The notes: generated by a model not told the origin, from the sequence alone. DNA of 64,000 nucleotides from Ochotona curzoniae (GCF_017591425.1 NW_024467121.1:16876707-16940706), one strand, 5' to 3'. Shown: positions 11,060 to 22,640, numbered from the stretch's first letter. Numbers and translations: made by a program.

Positions 11060-12330
11060 CCAAAATATGCTGAGAATATTAGATAATTTTAGAAAAGTCA
11101 TGCAGCAAAAGGATAATGTGCATAAATCAATAATTCTACATCCTAGTAGTGAAAAATAATAAAAACCCAGTGTTTTTGGTAAAATAAATACAGCAATCCA
11201 TTATATATATGTATGTATAAAGTAAGTTCATAAGATGTCAGTTAAAGAAATAAAATGATCTAAATAAATTGAGATATACACAGTGTGTGAAGGATGAAAC
11301 TCAAAATTGTTAAGGTATCAGTTGTTGCCAAATTGAGCAATAGCTTCAGTACAATTGCAGGCACATTTAATCAGGATTTTTACAAATACCAAACTTATAT
11401 AAGAAGACAAAGGAGTTAGAGAAAACAGTTTCTGATAGCAAACTTGATTCCAGAATACATAAAGAACTCTGAAAGCTCAACAAGAAAGCATCAAACAAAA
11501 AGCAAGTTTTAAATGGGCAAAATATTTGCACAGATATTTCACTCAGGAAGATATACAGATGGCAAATGAACATATAAGCAGCTGCTCAAAATCATTAGCT
11601 CTTAGGGACATACCAATTAAAACCACAATGAGTACCACTAGGCACATATTTAAATGGTTACTATTAAAAAGAAAAGCACTGACGAGACCAAATGCTGACA
11701 AAGATTTGGACCAAGTGGGATTCTCATTCACAATCTAGTAGAAATGCACATGATATGGAAACTATATAACATACTTTGTTGATTTCTTGGAAAGGCAAAT
11801 GAACACTTACCATATGACACCAGCTATCCTGATCTTCAATATCTACCACTCAAATGATACTAGGTTCATATCAGCACCTATGCATGTCTTTAGATGCTTC
11901 TTTACATAATTACAAAGAACTAAAAACAACCCAAATGCCCATAACCCATGAATAGATTCTCAAAAGAATCCAATTGCTTCGCATTCATAATGCAATATTA
12001 TGCAGTAATAAAAGCCAAATGAATCATTGGTTAATGCAACAAAATGAATCAAATTTAAATGCATCTTGCTAAGTTAAAGAAGATTGCTTCAAAAGGTTGT
12101 TCTATGATTCCATATCTGCAACATTCCAGCAAAAAACAAAATTACATTTGTTGTCAGGGGATGGTAGATAGTATAGAGGCTGAAGAAGAAAAGACCAAGT
12201 GGGGTAGCAGAGAAGTTGGGATGATAAGTGATTCTGTAGGAGACTGGTGATAGTTACCAGATTTTGTATAAAAATTGAATGTGTCCTTTACCACAAAGTA
12301 CAAATTTTACTATGACTGTATAGAGGGGAA
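11060..12330 (+). mobile_element. L1M-type LINE 3' end
   Basis: On the plus strand this follows the last part of L1 ORF2 into the 3' UTR: 'cataaagaactctgaaagct', 'aaatgggcaaaatatttgca', 'accaattaaaaccacaatga', 'caaatgctgacaaagatttg' and 'aacccaaatgcccataaccc', then 'atgcaatattatgcagtaat' and 'gtgatagttaccagattttg'. Stops and indels break the frame throughout. It is strongly 5'-truncated and independent of the minus-strand copy just to its left, because both cover the same part of L1. Confidence 0.85.
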
Positions 12331-13561
12331 AAAAAAGATAAATTATGCATATAAAAACTTGCATAAATATTAATAAACATATAAATAGGGCTAGACTTAA
12401 AGTCAGCATCACACAAAGTATTGTGATCAATCAGTGTTTAAATTTGACCAGAAAAAGTAAGTAAAGAAAATATACAATGAGACAAATTGACAGGAAAAAT
12501 ATTCCAGCAGAAAATATTCCTAAAATGTATCTGCTAATTTCTCTGCCTTCCCTGTAGCAAAAACAAACCTAATCTAGTTTGGTCAAGTAATTTCGACAAA
12601 TATTTATAGATTTAAAAATTATTGGTTTAAATGCCATTTTTGACTGAAGACGAATTAAAAACTCCTAATTATTCACATTAGTTTCACAATAAAATTGTGA
12701 AAGCAGCCTACTGCCCATTTCAGGAGTACAAATGGTCATGAGTTTGGCTAGCAAAGACACTTTGGGTCCCACCAATGACATAATGTTATCCTAGAGTTTG
12801 AGTGCTTTGAACTGTACCCAGTTGGTTTCTGCAAAACTGAACAGGTTCCACCTGCTAGTGACCCCAGGAAGTTCCTGTAGCGGTTGGCATTATAGATTAT
12901 AAGTGGTTGTGCTGCCATTAAGGTTGACAAGCCTAACATCCCACCGTGTGTCTTTTCTCTGACTTTCAAAGATTATAAGTGATGTTGGGCAGACTTTACT
13001 TGTTTAAAACATGCTGTTTCTGTTAATATTGTTGGCAGTTTCAATGCTAGCAGGATAAAAATTCCAGAGACCCTACTCAGGTTCCTATAAAGCAGTGAAT
13101 TGGGAAATGGGTTTTGGGAGAATTTTTGTGTCTTTCTCCACCCGCAACCCCCATTAAATGTTAGTTTCCTCTTTAATGGTAAAAATCTTCTGTATACTGT
13201 CTCCCTATTTATAGCAGAACAATTCAACTCCATGCAGGTAGTTCTATTGAAAGATAAACAAACTTATACAGAAACCCCACTGGTTTGTAAATGGCCAGCT
13301 GTGTGGCATACTAGGATACAGGTGATTGAATCCATCACAGGATGTTGGTCATTTACCACAGAGCTGGGGCTTGGGTAGTATCTTTCAGCAAGGCACAGCT
13401 GATGCTCTCAGAGTTTTTATGCTGTGACAAAAAGTAAGTAAAGCCAACGGCCATACAAATTGGTTAAAATTATCTGTTGATTTTTCATCTGATGTACCCA
13501 ACTTCAAAACATCATCCACATGTCCTTTTCCTAATGATCTCTAGAGGTTTTTTACAGGTTC
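12331..13561. other. Unassigned non-coding stretch
   Basis: No gene recognised. Overlapping frames of 86 codons (minus, 12973-13233) and 92 codons (plus, 13100-13378) have no recognisable domain. A T/G-rich low-complexity run lies at 13562-13609, just before the next SINE. Confidence 0.45.
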
Positions 13562-13622
13562 ATTTTTGGCTTTTGGTTTTTTGTTTGTTTGGTTTGTTTT
13601 TTTTTTTTGAAGTCTGACCTTT

Positions 13623-13971
13623 GGGCTCTGCATGATAGCCTAGTGGTTAAAGTCCTCACCTTGTGCACCAGGATTCCACATGAATGCTGGCTCTAATTCC
13701 GGTGGCCCCACCTCCCATTCAGCTCCCAGACTGTGGCCTGGGAAAGCAGTCGAGGATTGCCCAAGGCCTTGGGCCTGCATGGGCGTCCATGTGGGAGACC
13801 TGGGAGAGGCTCCTGGCTCTAGATTTCAGATCAGCTCATCTCTGGCTATTGTGGCCGCTTGGGAAGTAAATCAGCAGAGAGAGGATCTTCCTCCTATCTC
13901 TCCTTCTCTTTGTATATCTGATTTTTCGATAAAACAAAAGACTAATAATTTTTAAAAATCTTTTTTAAAAA
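13623..13971 (+). mobile_element. CSINE, full length, with target-site duplication
   Basis: The head 'gggctctgcatgatagccta' continues into a B-box-like 'ggctctaattcc', then 'gcctgggaaagcagtcgagg', 'gtccatgtgggagacctggg' and a CT-rich block, ending in an A/T tail. It is flanked by a direct repeat, tctgaccttt, at 13613-13622 and 13972-13981, which fixes the insertion. Confidence 0.95.
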
Positions 13972-13981
13972 TCTGACCTTT

Positions 13982-14868
13982 AAAATGTGATTTGGTCCAA
14001 TTGGAGCAGCTGTAGGCATCTCAAACATATACACCTACCCTTTCCATTGCTTCTTTCCGTGTCTCTCCTCATCATTGGGACAAGATCTTGTACTCTTTCA
14101 CATTCACACATCAAGGTAAAAGAATGACAAGAATTCCTCCCTCAGCAGTGTATTATTGCATGCCCTTTCCCCTTTCTCATTCTAATTTGCGTTCTCCTTG
14201 AATCTTCATCTTTCCTATTTGCTGGGCTCATATTGGACTTCTTAACCTCCTTCCGCTCTGCGAGGCTGCTATTACTGATCATTAGTCAATTCTTTGGAAT
14301 TATGTATTTCATCAAGGGCTTCCACTCTGGTTTCTTTATCAGAAATTTCTACTAGCCATCTAATGGCCATGTTATGACCCAGTAAATGATATGAATAAAT
14401 GTTGTTTATCAGACAAATAAGGAAGTTGGCCTTAAAACACATTCAAATGAGCTAGATAGATAACTAATCATGATAGTTTGGGTATGTGAAACAATACTTT
14501 CTGAAGTTGAATACACAGTAGTTGAGGGTAGCAAAGCATTTTACAGACCAAACCAATTAGGAATTGATAGGACATTGAGCATCCTCCAAAGTTTACAGCA
14601 GAAAAACAACAGCATTGGACTTCCTTCAAAACTATAAGAACACTTTAAAAAGTTTTGTGGAAACTGGAATTCAAACAATAGTATTGTGGTGCCAAAACAA
14701 TGTTGAAATGTGTACAAGCAGGAATCATCAAAATGTTTACATAAAATGTGTGTTATGAAAAATACAATGCTTTCTTTAATACCCATCAAAATAAATTTAC
14801 CTTTGAAATATACTTCCCATGAACCATTTGCTATAATACATAAAGGCTGGGCTTGAGACAGTGAAGAC
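13982..14868. other. Unassigned non-coding stretch
   Basis: CT-rich sequence at about 14030-14350 with a faint resemblance to old LINE material, not assignable. The 82-codon minus frame at 14541-14789 has no recognisable domain. Confidence 0.4.
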
Positions 14869-14877
14869 TAGTCAGTA

Positions 14878-15139
14878 GGGCCCAGTGCAGTAGCTTAATG
14901 TCTAAAGTCTTTGCCTTGCCTGCACTGGGATCCCATGTGGGTACCAGTTCATGTCCTGGCTGTTCCACTTCCCTTCCTGTTCCCTGATCATAGCCTGGGA
15001 AAGCAGAAGAGAATGCCCCAAAGCCTTGGGAATGTGTGGGAAACCCAGAACCAGCAGACAAAAAAATCTTTCTATATATCTTCTTCTATTTATAAATCTG
15101 ACTTTCCAATAAAAATAATTAAATCTTTTAAAAAAACTG
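14878..15139 (+). mobile_element. CSINE with an internal deletion
   Basis: The head 'gggcccagtgcagtagctta', 'gggatcccatgtgggtacca' and 'gcctgggaaagcagaagaga' are present. The body then jumps from 'gtgtgggaaacccagaa' straight to 'ccagcagacaaaaaaatc', so roughly 60-70 bases of the usual 'gaagctcctggctcctggctt...' block are missing. A near-perfect duplication, tagtcagta (14869-14877) and tagtcaata (15140-15148), flanks it. Confidence 0.9.
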
Positions 15140-15148
15140 TAGTCAATA

Positions 15149-15831
15149 AAACCAGATATCGGATGGCTGTCATAATTTATGACAGTGAATACAGAAGGCA
15201 TATCTTAAAACTTTCTAGGAATTTTTAAAAACCCTAAATTCATGCTGTGTGTTTGGCAAAACAGTCCAAATTCCTCTTGGGAAGATCACATCGCACATCA
15301 GTGTGCCAGAGTTTAAGTCTCAGCTCCATTTTCCATTCCAGCTTTATGACAATGCGTATCCTGGGAGACAACAAGTTGCATTTCAAGGGTTGGGTCCTTA
15401 ACACACTTTGGGACATCTGGATTGATTTCTAGCTTCTTAGTTTTTCTTTTCTTATATGAGCATTTTAGGATAGGAACTAAATCAGCAAATACAAAATATT
15501 CTGTCTCTCTCACTCCACCTCTTCTCCCTCCATTTAAACCAAATACGAGGTAATGAATGAGCTGATTTCCCAAAATCCTAGCTTTTCAATTCCAAAAGTA
15601 GTCTACACAGATAATAGACAAATGACTTGGAAAATATTTGTCATAACTTAACAAAAATTCCAATACAAAATCTATTGTTTTTTCACTTTTGTATAATAAT
15701 CACATTGATTTACTAAAGACAATAGGATATAGCTCAATAAAAGTAGATAGTATGAAAATAAATTGTATACTTGATTACTGTACTTAAATAGCTTATGACA
15801 AGAAATTACAGATTAGGTAAAAGTTTCTTGG
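15149..15831. other. Unassigned AT-rich stretch
   Basis: No gene or repeat recognised. The short frames on both strands are not convincing. Confidence 0.45.
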
Positions 15832-16144
15832 GACTCAGGGTGATGGCTCAATGGCTAAATCTTCACCAGGTAAGCACTAGGATCTTATGTGGACACCAGT
15901 TCATGTTTTAGCTTCTCTACTTCTATCCAGCTCCCTCCTTATGGTACAGGAAAGCAGTGGAAAGCAGTGGAAGAAGGCCCAAAGCCTTAGGATGTTCCAC
16001 TCATATGGGAGACCCAGAAGAAGCTCCTAACTCCTGGCTTTAGATCAGCTCAGCTCTGGCCTTTGAGGCCATTTGGGGAATGAGCCAGTGGAGGGAAGAT
16101 CTGATTTGCCTTCCAATAAAAATAAATAAATCACTTTTTAAAAA
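15832..16144 (+). mobile_element. CSINE, plus strand, left member of a tail-to-tail pair
   Basis: Head 'ggactcagggtgatggctca', 'gcactaggatcttatgtgga', 'cccaaagccttagg', 'atgggagacccagaagaagc', then 'ccttccaataaaaataaata' at the tail. A 10-base direct duplication, gaaagcagtg repeated at 15950-15971, lies inside the normally single-copy 'gggaaagcagtgg' motif. Its A-rich 3' end abuts the T-rich end of the next SINE. Confidence 0.92.
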
Positions 16145-16145
16145 A

Positions 16146-16467
16146 GACTTACCTTCATTCTTATTAGAAAGGCAGATTAGCAGAGAGATGAAGAGACGGA
16201 GAGAAAGTTCTTCCATCTGCTGGTTCACTCCTCATGTGTTCACAATGGCCAGAGCAAAGCTGATCTGAAGCCAGAAGCCAGAAACCTCCTCCAGGTCTCC
16301 CACACGGGTGCAGGGTCCCAAGGCTTTGGGATGTCCTCGACTGCTTTCCCAGGCCACAAGCAGATTGCTGGAAAGGAAGTGGATGAGCCGGCATAGTAAA
16401 CAACACCCTTATGTCATCTTGAGGAGGCAAGGCAAGGATCTATCCACTAGGCTTTCACACCCAGCAG
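16146..16467 (-). mobile_element. CSINE, minus strand, right member of the pair
   Basis: Reversed order: T-rich tail near 16146, 'aggcagattagcagagagat', 'cttccatctgctggttcact', 'caggtctcccacacgggtgc', 'ctgctttcccaggccacaag' and the head near 16440-16467. The head end borders the TTTC microsatellite. The two SINEs meet at their tails with essentially no spacer. Confidence 0.92.
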
Positions 16468-16472
16468 ATCGA

Positions 16473-16473
16473 T

Positions 16474-16529
<56 letters not shown>

Positions 16530-16542
16530 TTTCTTTCTTTCT
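16473..16542. repeat. (TTTC)n microsatellite
   Basis: About 17 tetranucleotide units with one extra T near 16530. Likely polymorphic. Confidence 0.97.
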
Positions 16543-16675
16543 GGACACCCTGCATAACGACAAAAAGAAACCAAAAATGACCATGTAGTAGTCACTACTT
16601 TCAGCATAATCCTTCCTGTATTCCCTAAAGAAAATACAAAGGATGGGGATTTGTAAACCGAAAACTCATACAAGG

Positions 16676-16970
16676 TCAGGTATTTGGCTTAACCATTAAG
16701 ACACAGTTTGAAATGCCTACCTCCCATATCATTGCCTGGGATTTAAGTCCCAGCTCTGCTTCAGATTTCAGCTTCCTACTATCTAAGTCTCAGGGAGGCT
16801 CAGATAGTTGAGTCCCTGATATCCACAGGAGAGACAAGATTCTCCCTGTGGATGAATCCTGGCTTCTCCCTGGCCAAGATCCAACTACTGTGAGCCTTTT
16901 GGGAGTGAACCTCCAAATAGAAGATCTCTGTCTATATATCTCTAAAATAAATTAAAACAAACAAATAAGA
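16676..16970 (+). mobile_element. CSINE, older variant (CSINE2-like)
   Basis: The copy lacks the young-type motifs and instead has 'ggatttaagtcccagctctg', 'cagatagttgagtccctga' followed by 'tatccacaggagagacaaga', and 'atccaactactgtgagcctt' before a tail with 'aaataaattaaaac'. The same arrangement occurs at 47.6 kb and 33.2 kb, so I place the three in one older subfamily. The subfamily name is from memory. Confidence 0.75.
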
Positions 16971-18039
16971 AGGCCTTTCAAATAAAGGGGAATTTCCCTT
17001 AATCACTGTTTTCAAGGGACATGAAGAAAATATAGCTGCATACATCTTTAGGGCAGAAGTAGTTATTGAGTTTACTTAAGATACTGCAGTAACAACAAAG
17101 CTGACCTATACATTAATTAGTAATGGTCTAAATAGTGGTAAGGCATTGATATAAATTAGGTAGATGACCTGAAGTCTGAGTCATTTGATCATATAATTTA
17201 GTTTTTCTATCAATATCTGCTTGAAACCAATTCTGCATGAAAAATTTTCATTTTATGGTGGGTCACTGTTACATCAACATGAACCTATGACCTAGGATTA
17301 CACAAATTTTAGCTTATGTTGGATCATTCAAGTAGCAACATCAATTGTTTCATCATATCATTATCTATTTGGAACTAGTAGCATGCTAAGAATACCCTTA
17401 AAATTATATGGCCTAGTTTCAGAATCCTATAGTATTCTAAATCTGCATGCTTATGTGGCTCTGTATCTACTGTATTGATTAGAAATATCAGCACCAATAA
17501 AATGGAGAAAGAGATAGCTTAAGGAAATGACTCACATAGAAAGCTGTAGATGCTAACAATCAGATATGTATGTTACATTGACTAGAAATGAAGTAAAATT
17601 TCAGTCTTGAAACAGAACTTGCTTTTTCTGGAAATACAGTTTATACAGTTTTTGTTGAGGTTTTCATTTAATTGAGATTTTCCTAATAGTATACAGAAGA
17701 TATTTTACTTAAAGTAAGTGTGCTAATTTAACATAAAAGTACCTTCAAAGAGTCATTTATTCCAAACACACATATAAACTGGGCACCATACCCTAGCCAA
17801 ATTAACCAAAGGTTAGCTGCCAAATAGAGTATGTTTGGAATTGTATCTAATGGGTTATATAGACCAAGCAGGAAGGTGTTTGTGTCTTCATTCCTACTTC
17901 TCCCTAGTGCCACGTGTTAAAACGTCCTTACAGAGGAATTAGAGAAAGAGAAATTATGTCTGATATATCTCCTGTCACACTTCAGAGCCCTTCATTTGGG
18001 GCCTTATGTTCTTTTTCAATAAGCAGGTTATGAATCAGA
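16971..18039. other. Unassigned AT-rich stretch
   Basis: No gene or transposon recognised across about 1.1 kb. The longest frame is 61 codons (17728-17913, minus) and has no recognisable domain. Confidence 0.45.
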
Positions 18040-18345
18040 ATTTGCTCAGGTCTGGAATTGCAGGGAAAGATCATGATTTTTCAAATTGCAGCAGCTGCCT
18101 TCTGCTTCCTGGATTTTGATATGTTATTGTTGTTATGTAATCAGATGATACCTTTGCTGCTGCCCCACCCACGTAACATTCTGGAATATCCTAATCTTTT
18201 AGCCATCATCACTCACAGGTCTTTTTAAATCAAGACCAACAGGTGCATTTTGGCTTTGCTGCCTGTTTAATGATTAGGTACATTTTGACTCCGATAATTA
18301 AATGCTGTCACTTGATCTTGAATATTGTAAATACTTTTACCCAAA
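18040..18345. promoter_or_regulatory. Candidate conserved non-coding element
   Basis: Repeat-free and of more even composition than its surroundings. It holds a close series of factor-like motifs: 'tgttattgttgttatgtaat', the GC-rich 'ccccacccacg' at about 18163-18173, an E-box caggtg at about 18240, and homeodomain-type cores 'tgattag' and 'taatta' near 18270-18300. This mix is typical of mammalian developmental enhancers, but conservation cannot be tested from one sequence. Confidence 0.25.
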
Positions 18346-18471
18346 CAGTCAAGGAGTCCAGGTGTTAAAGCAGTCTCTCTTACTATGGAGTCTGACCTAT
18401 AAAAAATAGCCACTACTGAGCTTTCTTACAAATGAAATGAAGTTGAAAACACACATGGGTCATTGACTGCG

Positions 18472-18519
18472 TTTCTTTTCTTTCTTCCTTCCTTTCTTTT
18501 TTTTCTTTCTTTTTTTTTT
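18472..18519. repeat. Pyrimidine (CTTT/CCTT) tract
   Basis: A run of T and C only, from 18472 to 18519, next to the T-rich end of a minus-strand CSINE. It probably arose by expansion near the SINE tail. Confidence 0.9.
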
Positions 18520-18526
18520 GACAAAG

Positions 18527-18857
18527 AGCATTTTTTAAAGACTTATTTACTTGAAAGTCAGTTACACAAAGAGAGAAATACACACCTAAATATCTTCCTT
18601 TCAATAGTTCACTCTCCCAAATGATTGAAAACAGGCAGGGCTGTGCCAGGCTGAAGCCAAGAGCCAAGAGCTTCTTCATCTGGGTCTCCCTTGTGGGTGC
18701 AGGACCCCAAGCACTTGAGCCATATTTTGGTATTTTTCCTGGATTTAACAGGAAGCTGGATCAGAATTGAGGCAGCTGGGACATGAACAGGTATCTGTAT
18801 GTGATACTAGCATGACTGGTAGTGCTTTAACCAGTTTTACTACAAAGCCCACACCAA
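18527..18857 (-). mobile_element. CSINE, minus strand
   Basis: Reversed C-repeat: 'taaagacttatttacttgaa' at the tail, 'tttcaatagttcactctccc', 'gggtctcccttgtgggtgca', 'gcagctgggacatgaacagg' and the head near 'tactacaaagcccacacc'. Its divergence is moderate to high. Confidence 0.88.
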
Positions 18858-19079
18858 AGACAAAATTTCAACACTTAATTTAGTGTGGATAAAGTGATTG
18901 GCTGTCTATTATAAAATGAGTTGGATGGGCTTCTAATACACGTCTGGTAAATGAAAAGACAGGTCCTAACAAGTTTCTCCTCATGGAAACCATACAAGTA
19001 CTTTACACTGTCTCTTTTTATTTGCTCGCTTAAGTGTTCAGTTTTCTTTCCCAAGTAGCAGCTAACTGGTAGCATACAT

Positions 19080-19560
19080 GGTGATAAAATTGGTTAGGTA
19101 TGGAGTATGAAGGCCATTTTAATACCCGATTTATTTAGTCCAGAGCATTTCTTTTTGCACATGTAAGTGTAACTTAAACAAATCAATTCCATCTGATTAA
19201 ACTCACTTTACATGGTTAATGTACCATGGACACACTTTCTTCTCCAGAGAGATCATACAAAGAGCATTTAGATGTTCGTTTTGCATGTCATCCTGATGCA
19301 CACAAATCCAATAGATGTAAAAAGGAAACATTGCATTAAATTAATTTAGATTCAAGTTCAAAAGCTCATCATGTATGATAAACAAAACCAAGGGAAATGA
19401 GAAGCGGGACTGTCACATTTAATTTAATATCTAAATCCACTTGCAACGAGCTAACTGCTAATTGACAGTAGCCATGCCATATACTCATATGGAATATCTC
19501 CTTAGGGAAAGAAAAAATTTTAAATAACCTGGAGCTGGCAAATATAATGTGAAGTTATAA
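19080..19560. promoter_or_regulatory. Candidate conserved non-coding element
   Basis: About 480 bases free of recognisable repeats, with clustered homeodomain-like cores: 'attaaattaatttagattca' near 19337-19356 and 'gctaattgacagta' near 19455-19468. A MEIS/TGIF-like 'tgacag' lies within the second. Known enhancers of this composition are common in gene-poor mammalian regions. The call is inference only. Confidence 0.22.
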
Positions 19561-19571
19561 ATGATTTAGAG

Positions 19572-19745
19572 CAGTGGTGGTCAACCTTGGCTGCACTTTG
19601 TGAACACCTGGGGAGCTAGCACAATTCCCAAATCTCTGGCCTCACCTGTGAGTAATTAATTCAGAATTTCTTGGGTTAAGACCCAGTCATCAATATTTTT
19701 CAAAGCTCCCTAGGTAATCCAGCCTGTGAGCATGGTTAAGATCCT
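19572..19745 (+). mobile_element. MER5-type hAT-Charlie remnant, first copy
   Basis: Begins 'cagtggtggtcaacc' and continues 'acacctggggagctagcac', 'ctctggcctcacctg', 'caatatttttcaaagctccc' and 'taggtaatcc', the order found in the non-autonomous MER5A/B elements (start 'cagtggttctcaa', middle 'ctgggcc-cacccc', end 'ctccaggtgattc'). No transposase is encoded. The terminal inverted repeats are eroded. Confidence 0.75.
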
Positions 19746-19761
19746 CTGTTTAAAGCATGAG

Positions 19762-19925
19762 TATCAAAGATTGGTGTTCTTCAGGCAACCTGAAGAGCTG
19801 GTAAAATATCAGATTACTGGACCTCATTCCCAGAATTTCTGAAGCAGTAGGCCTAGAAACTGCATTCCAAATAAGTTCTTGAGTGATATTCTTGCTTCTG
19901 ATCCAGGGACTGTACTTTGAAAATA
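19762..19925 (+). mobile_element. MER5-type hAT-Charlie remnant, second copy
   Basis: Same family and orientation as the copy ending 17 bases upstream: 'caaagattggtgttcttcag', 'agagctggtaaaatatcaga', 'ctggacctcattcccagaat', 'gaagcagtaggcctagaaac' and 'ccaaataagttcttgagtga'. The two copies differ clearly from each other, so this is not a recent duplication. Confidence 0.75.
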
Positions 19926-19976
19926 ACTTCACTATTTTTTTAGAATCTGGTAATTCTCATGTAAGAGGTAAATTAT

Positions 19977-20210
19977 GGGCTAGAGGTGTGGCACAGTACC
20001 TATAAACCTGGCATCCCATAGGAGTACAGGTTTGAGTCCTAAATATTCCAGGTATCTTTGGAAGGCAGCCTAGGATGGTCACCCACAGGGTCAAGGCTCC
20101 TGACTTCAACCTATTTCTGCCCCAGTTATTGGAATAAACTAGCAGATGGAAGATCTGTGTGTGTATGTGTGTGTGTGTGTGTCCCTCTCATAAATCTTTT
20201 TTTTTAAAGC
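19977..20210 (+). mobile_element. CSINE, diverged plus-strand copy
   Basis: Head 'tgggctagaggtgtggcaca', 'ctggcatcccataggagtac', 'actagcagatggaagatctg', then a (GT)n run (about 20157-20181) in place of the usual CT-rich block and the tail 'ctcataaatc' plus T run. The middle is shortened. Confidence 0.82.
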
Positions 20211-22640
20211 AAATCCTGTCAAATTTCTACTGATGTCATCACACAAGGACAAAAGATAGCTTGTAGTAGTTCTCTGAGAAAACAAAACATCTACTTATGT
20301 GAGCCTACAGAAGAAAAAGCTGATCTGAAAAATAATGTGTTCCAGTTTTCGAAAGTGAAATTCTCTAGAGGAAAAATTCAATCGTTTTGAGAATTTAAAT
20401 GTGAATATGAGGCTAGAGAGCATAGAGACATATGTTTGTGATTCAAAATATTCTAGCCAAGTAAGAAAAAAAACATACATATATGTATCTCATCATTAGT
20501 TCAGCATCTCATGAATGATTTTGCAGGTGATTTTTATAATTAATATCAAAAATAGAATATATATATGTAACAATCATGGTGAGAATAGTAATAAATCTGG
20601 GATATTCTTAGAATGTATTTCACAAGCTGTACTTGGGTGCTTATGTTTTCATATTCTGAAAATTTGAAACATTTCACAAAGTATAAACCTCAAACAGAAA
20701 ATGATCCATTTTAAGTTGTTGTCCTACTCAGATGCTGATGCCAAGATTAGAAAATGACATCCATATGATGCCTGTCGTCAGCTAGGCCCCTGGGAGGGAC
20801 TAAGCAAGTGCATACCAATTCACGGATAGAAGTTCCCATGTAGGAACTATTGTTAGCATCCTGAGCCTTTGCTATTGTCTAGGCAGGTGGGTGAGTCATT
20901 AGTTATTTGATTTTCTGGCACAAATTACATACATGATAATGCCCTGAAATGCTTCTCCTCTGAAGGGTATCTGGACCTCCATCGCTCATCATGGGGTTCA
21001 TGATGCCATCAATTTTAAGAGGACAGAAATCCCAGGAAGTAAAACAAGACATACAGAGAAGCAAGTTGAAGACAGGCGCTGAACTCTTTACCGTAGGGTA
21101 CCTCATGTCATTGAGCGGTAATGTCCTGTACTCTGTACGTTGTGTAGCGATGCTGACACATTCTGTTTCAGACAGAATAATTGGGCATAGTTGGTTATAA
21201 CTACTCTAAGTTTGAATTTGGGATCATCCAAAACTGAACTGAACTGGAACCCTCGGAGCAAGCCCCACATCGGGGACTGGAATGGCAGTGGGTGACTGTT
21301 CCCCATCCCCAGGTACTGAGGTGGTTGGGAGGCTGAGTGTGGCTTCTCCCCTTATCTCTCTGCTTCCCCCAGATATGGGAGGAAGAAAAAGAAAATTTGC
21401 AAACAGTGGTCTCACCCACTTTCCCCTAACCTTCAGTCCTTCCCATCCTGATGAATTATGTAAAATCATCAATAGTACTAATAACAATGGATACCTCCTT
21501 AAAAAAATATGAACTGTATCCTGAAAGTTACAATGGCAAGCAATAAGGTCTATGGTTACTAATAGAATGTTTTCACTGTAAAACTCAGTAAGGACACCAT
21601 GAATAGGGTGTGACTTTGAAGAACAGGGTGAATTTTTATAGAAATTTCTCCAGTCTGGCAGGTCTCTGAGGATCTTCTCACTGTTTACAAAAAGTCAGTG
21701 CCTTGCTGACATCATGATGGGTTAAGCTGAAAGATTCCCCTTTGAAGCGGTCTTCTGGAATGTAGGAAGCGAAATCATACTTGTCTGGCCATTAAACAAG
21801 CTGCATTAGCTTCGTAAAAGACCAGAAAATTAAAACAGAATTGAGGAAACCAACTCCAAATGAAATAATATTTAATTAGTAGAACTTCAATAGTAACTGT
21901 TCTGGCTTTAGATACTCAATTTGGAACTTTGCTGAACCACTATTGTACTATCTTAACAAGACTGTATGGAAAATCAATAAACTGAGAAGTGCAATGTCCT
22001 ATATGACAGAACTTGAAAATACTCTACAATGTAGTTTGAGCTAATCCAACCAGATATTTTTTTTCATTTCTAAAATCCCTTGTAACACATTATACTCTTC
22101 AGGTGATATACATTTTTCTTTTAAGGCAAAGTCTTTTGTCTGCAGAAGAAAACAACCCCTTAAGGAAACTTCTCAAAGATTTTGTTTCACTTTAAGCAAA
22201 ATGTATATCGGATAAAATATCTCGAAAAACCTCCAAAAAGTTGTAATGCAGCCACAGTAAATTCTTGGTATATAAAGTCAAGAATTAAGAGAAAATCAAG
22301 ACTTAGTGAATGTACAAAACAAACAGGAGCAAAGAGCTTTTCGGAAAATGAGATAGTGTATAGGCTGCATGATGTTAGAGCGATTCTGAACCATAGCAAT
22401 CTATATGTTCTTACATGTCTTTGAAAAAGAAAGATCTGCTTCTAATTACTCTGGCGTCAAAGAATTCTTTTTACCCTTTTCATGTTGGACTTGTTTCATT
22501 TAATCACTTCTAACGTCAGTATACTTGCCAATTTCATCCGTGTATGAGTCTGAAAAAGTCAAATATTCTCGGGTTACAGACCTTTGTTTCTCTGTTCTCC
22601 AAGGTCAACAACAACTCTGGAAACCATAAGAAAATCTTAA
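20211..22640. other. Unassigned non-coding stretch
   Basis: No gene or clear transposon over 2.4 kb. Overlapping minus and plus frames of 67-87 codons between 20903 and 21512 are not in a single consistent frame and look like chance. The part at 21690-21840 is repeat-free and of moderate GC. Confidence 0.45.
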
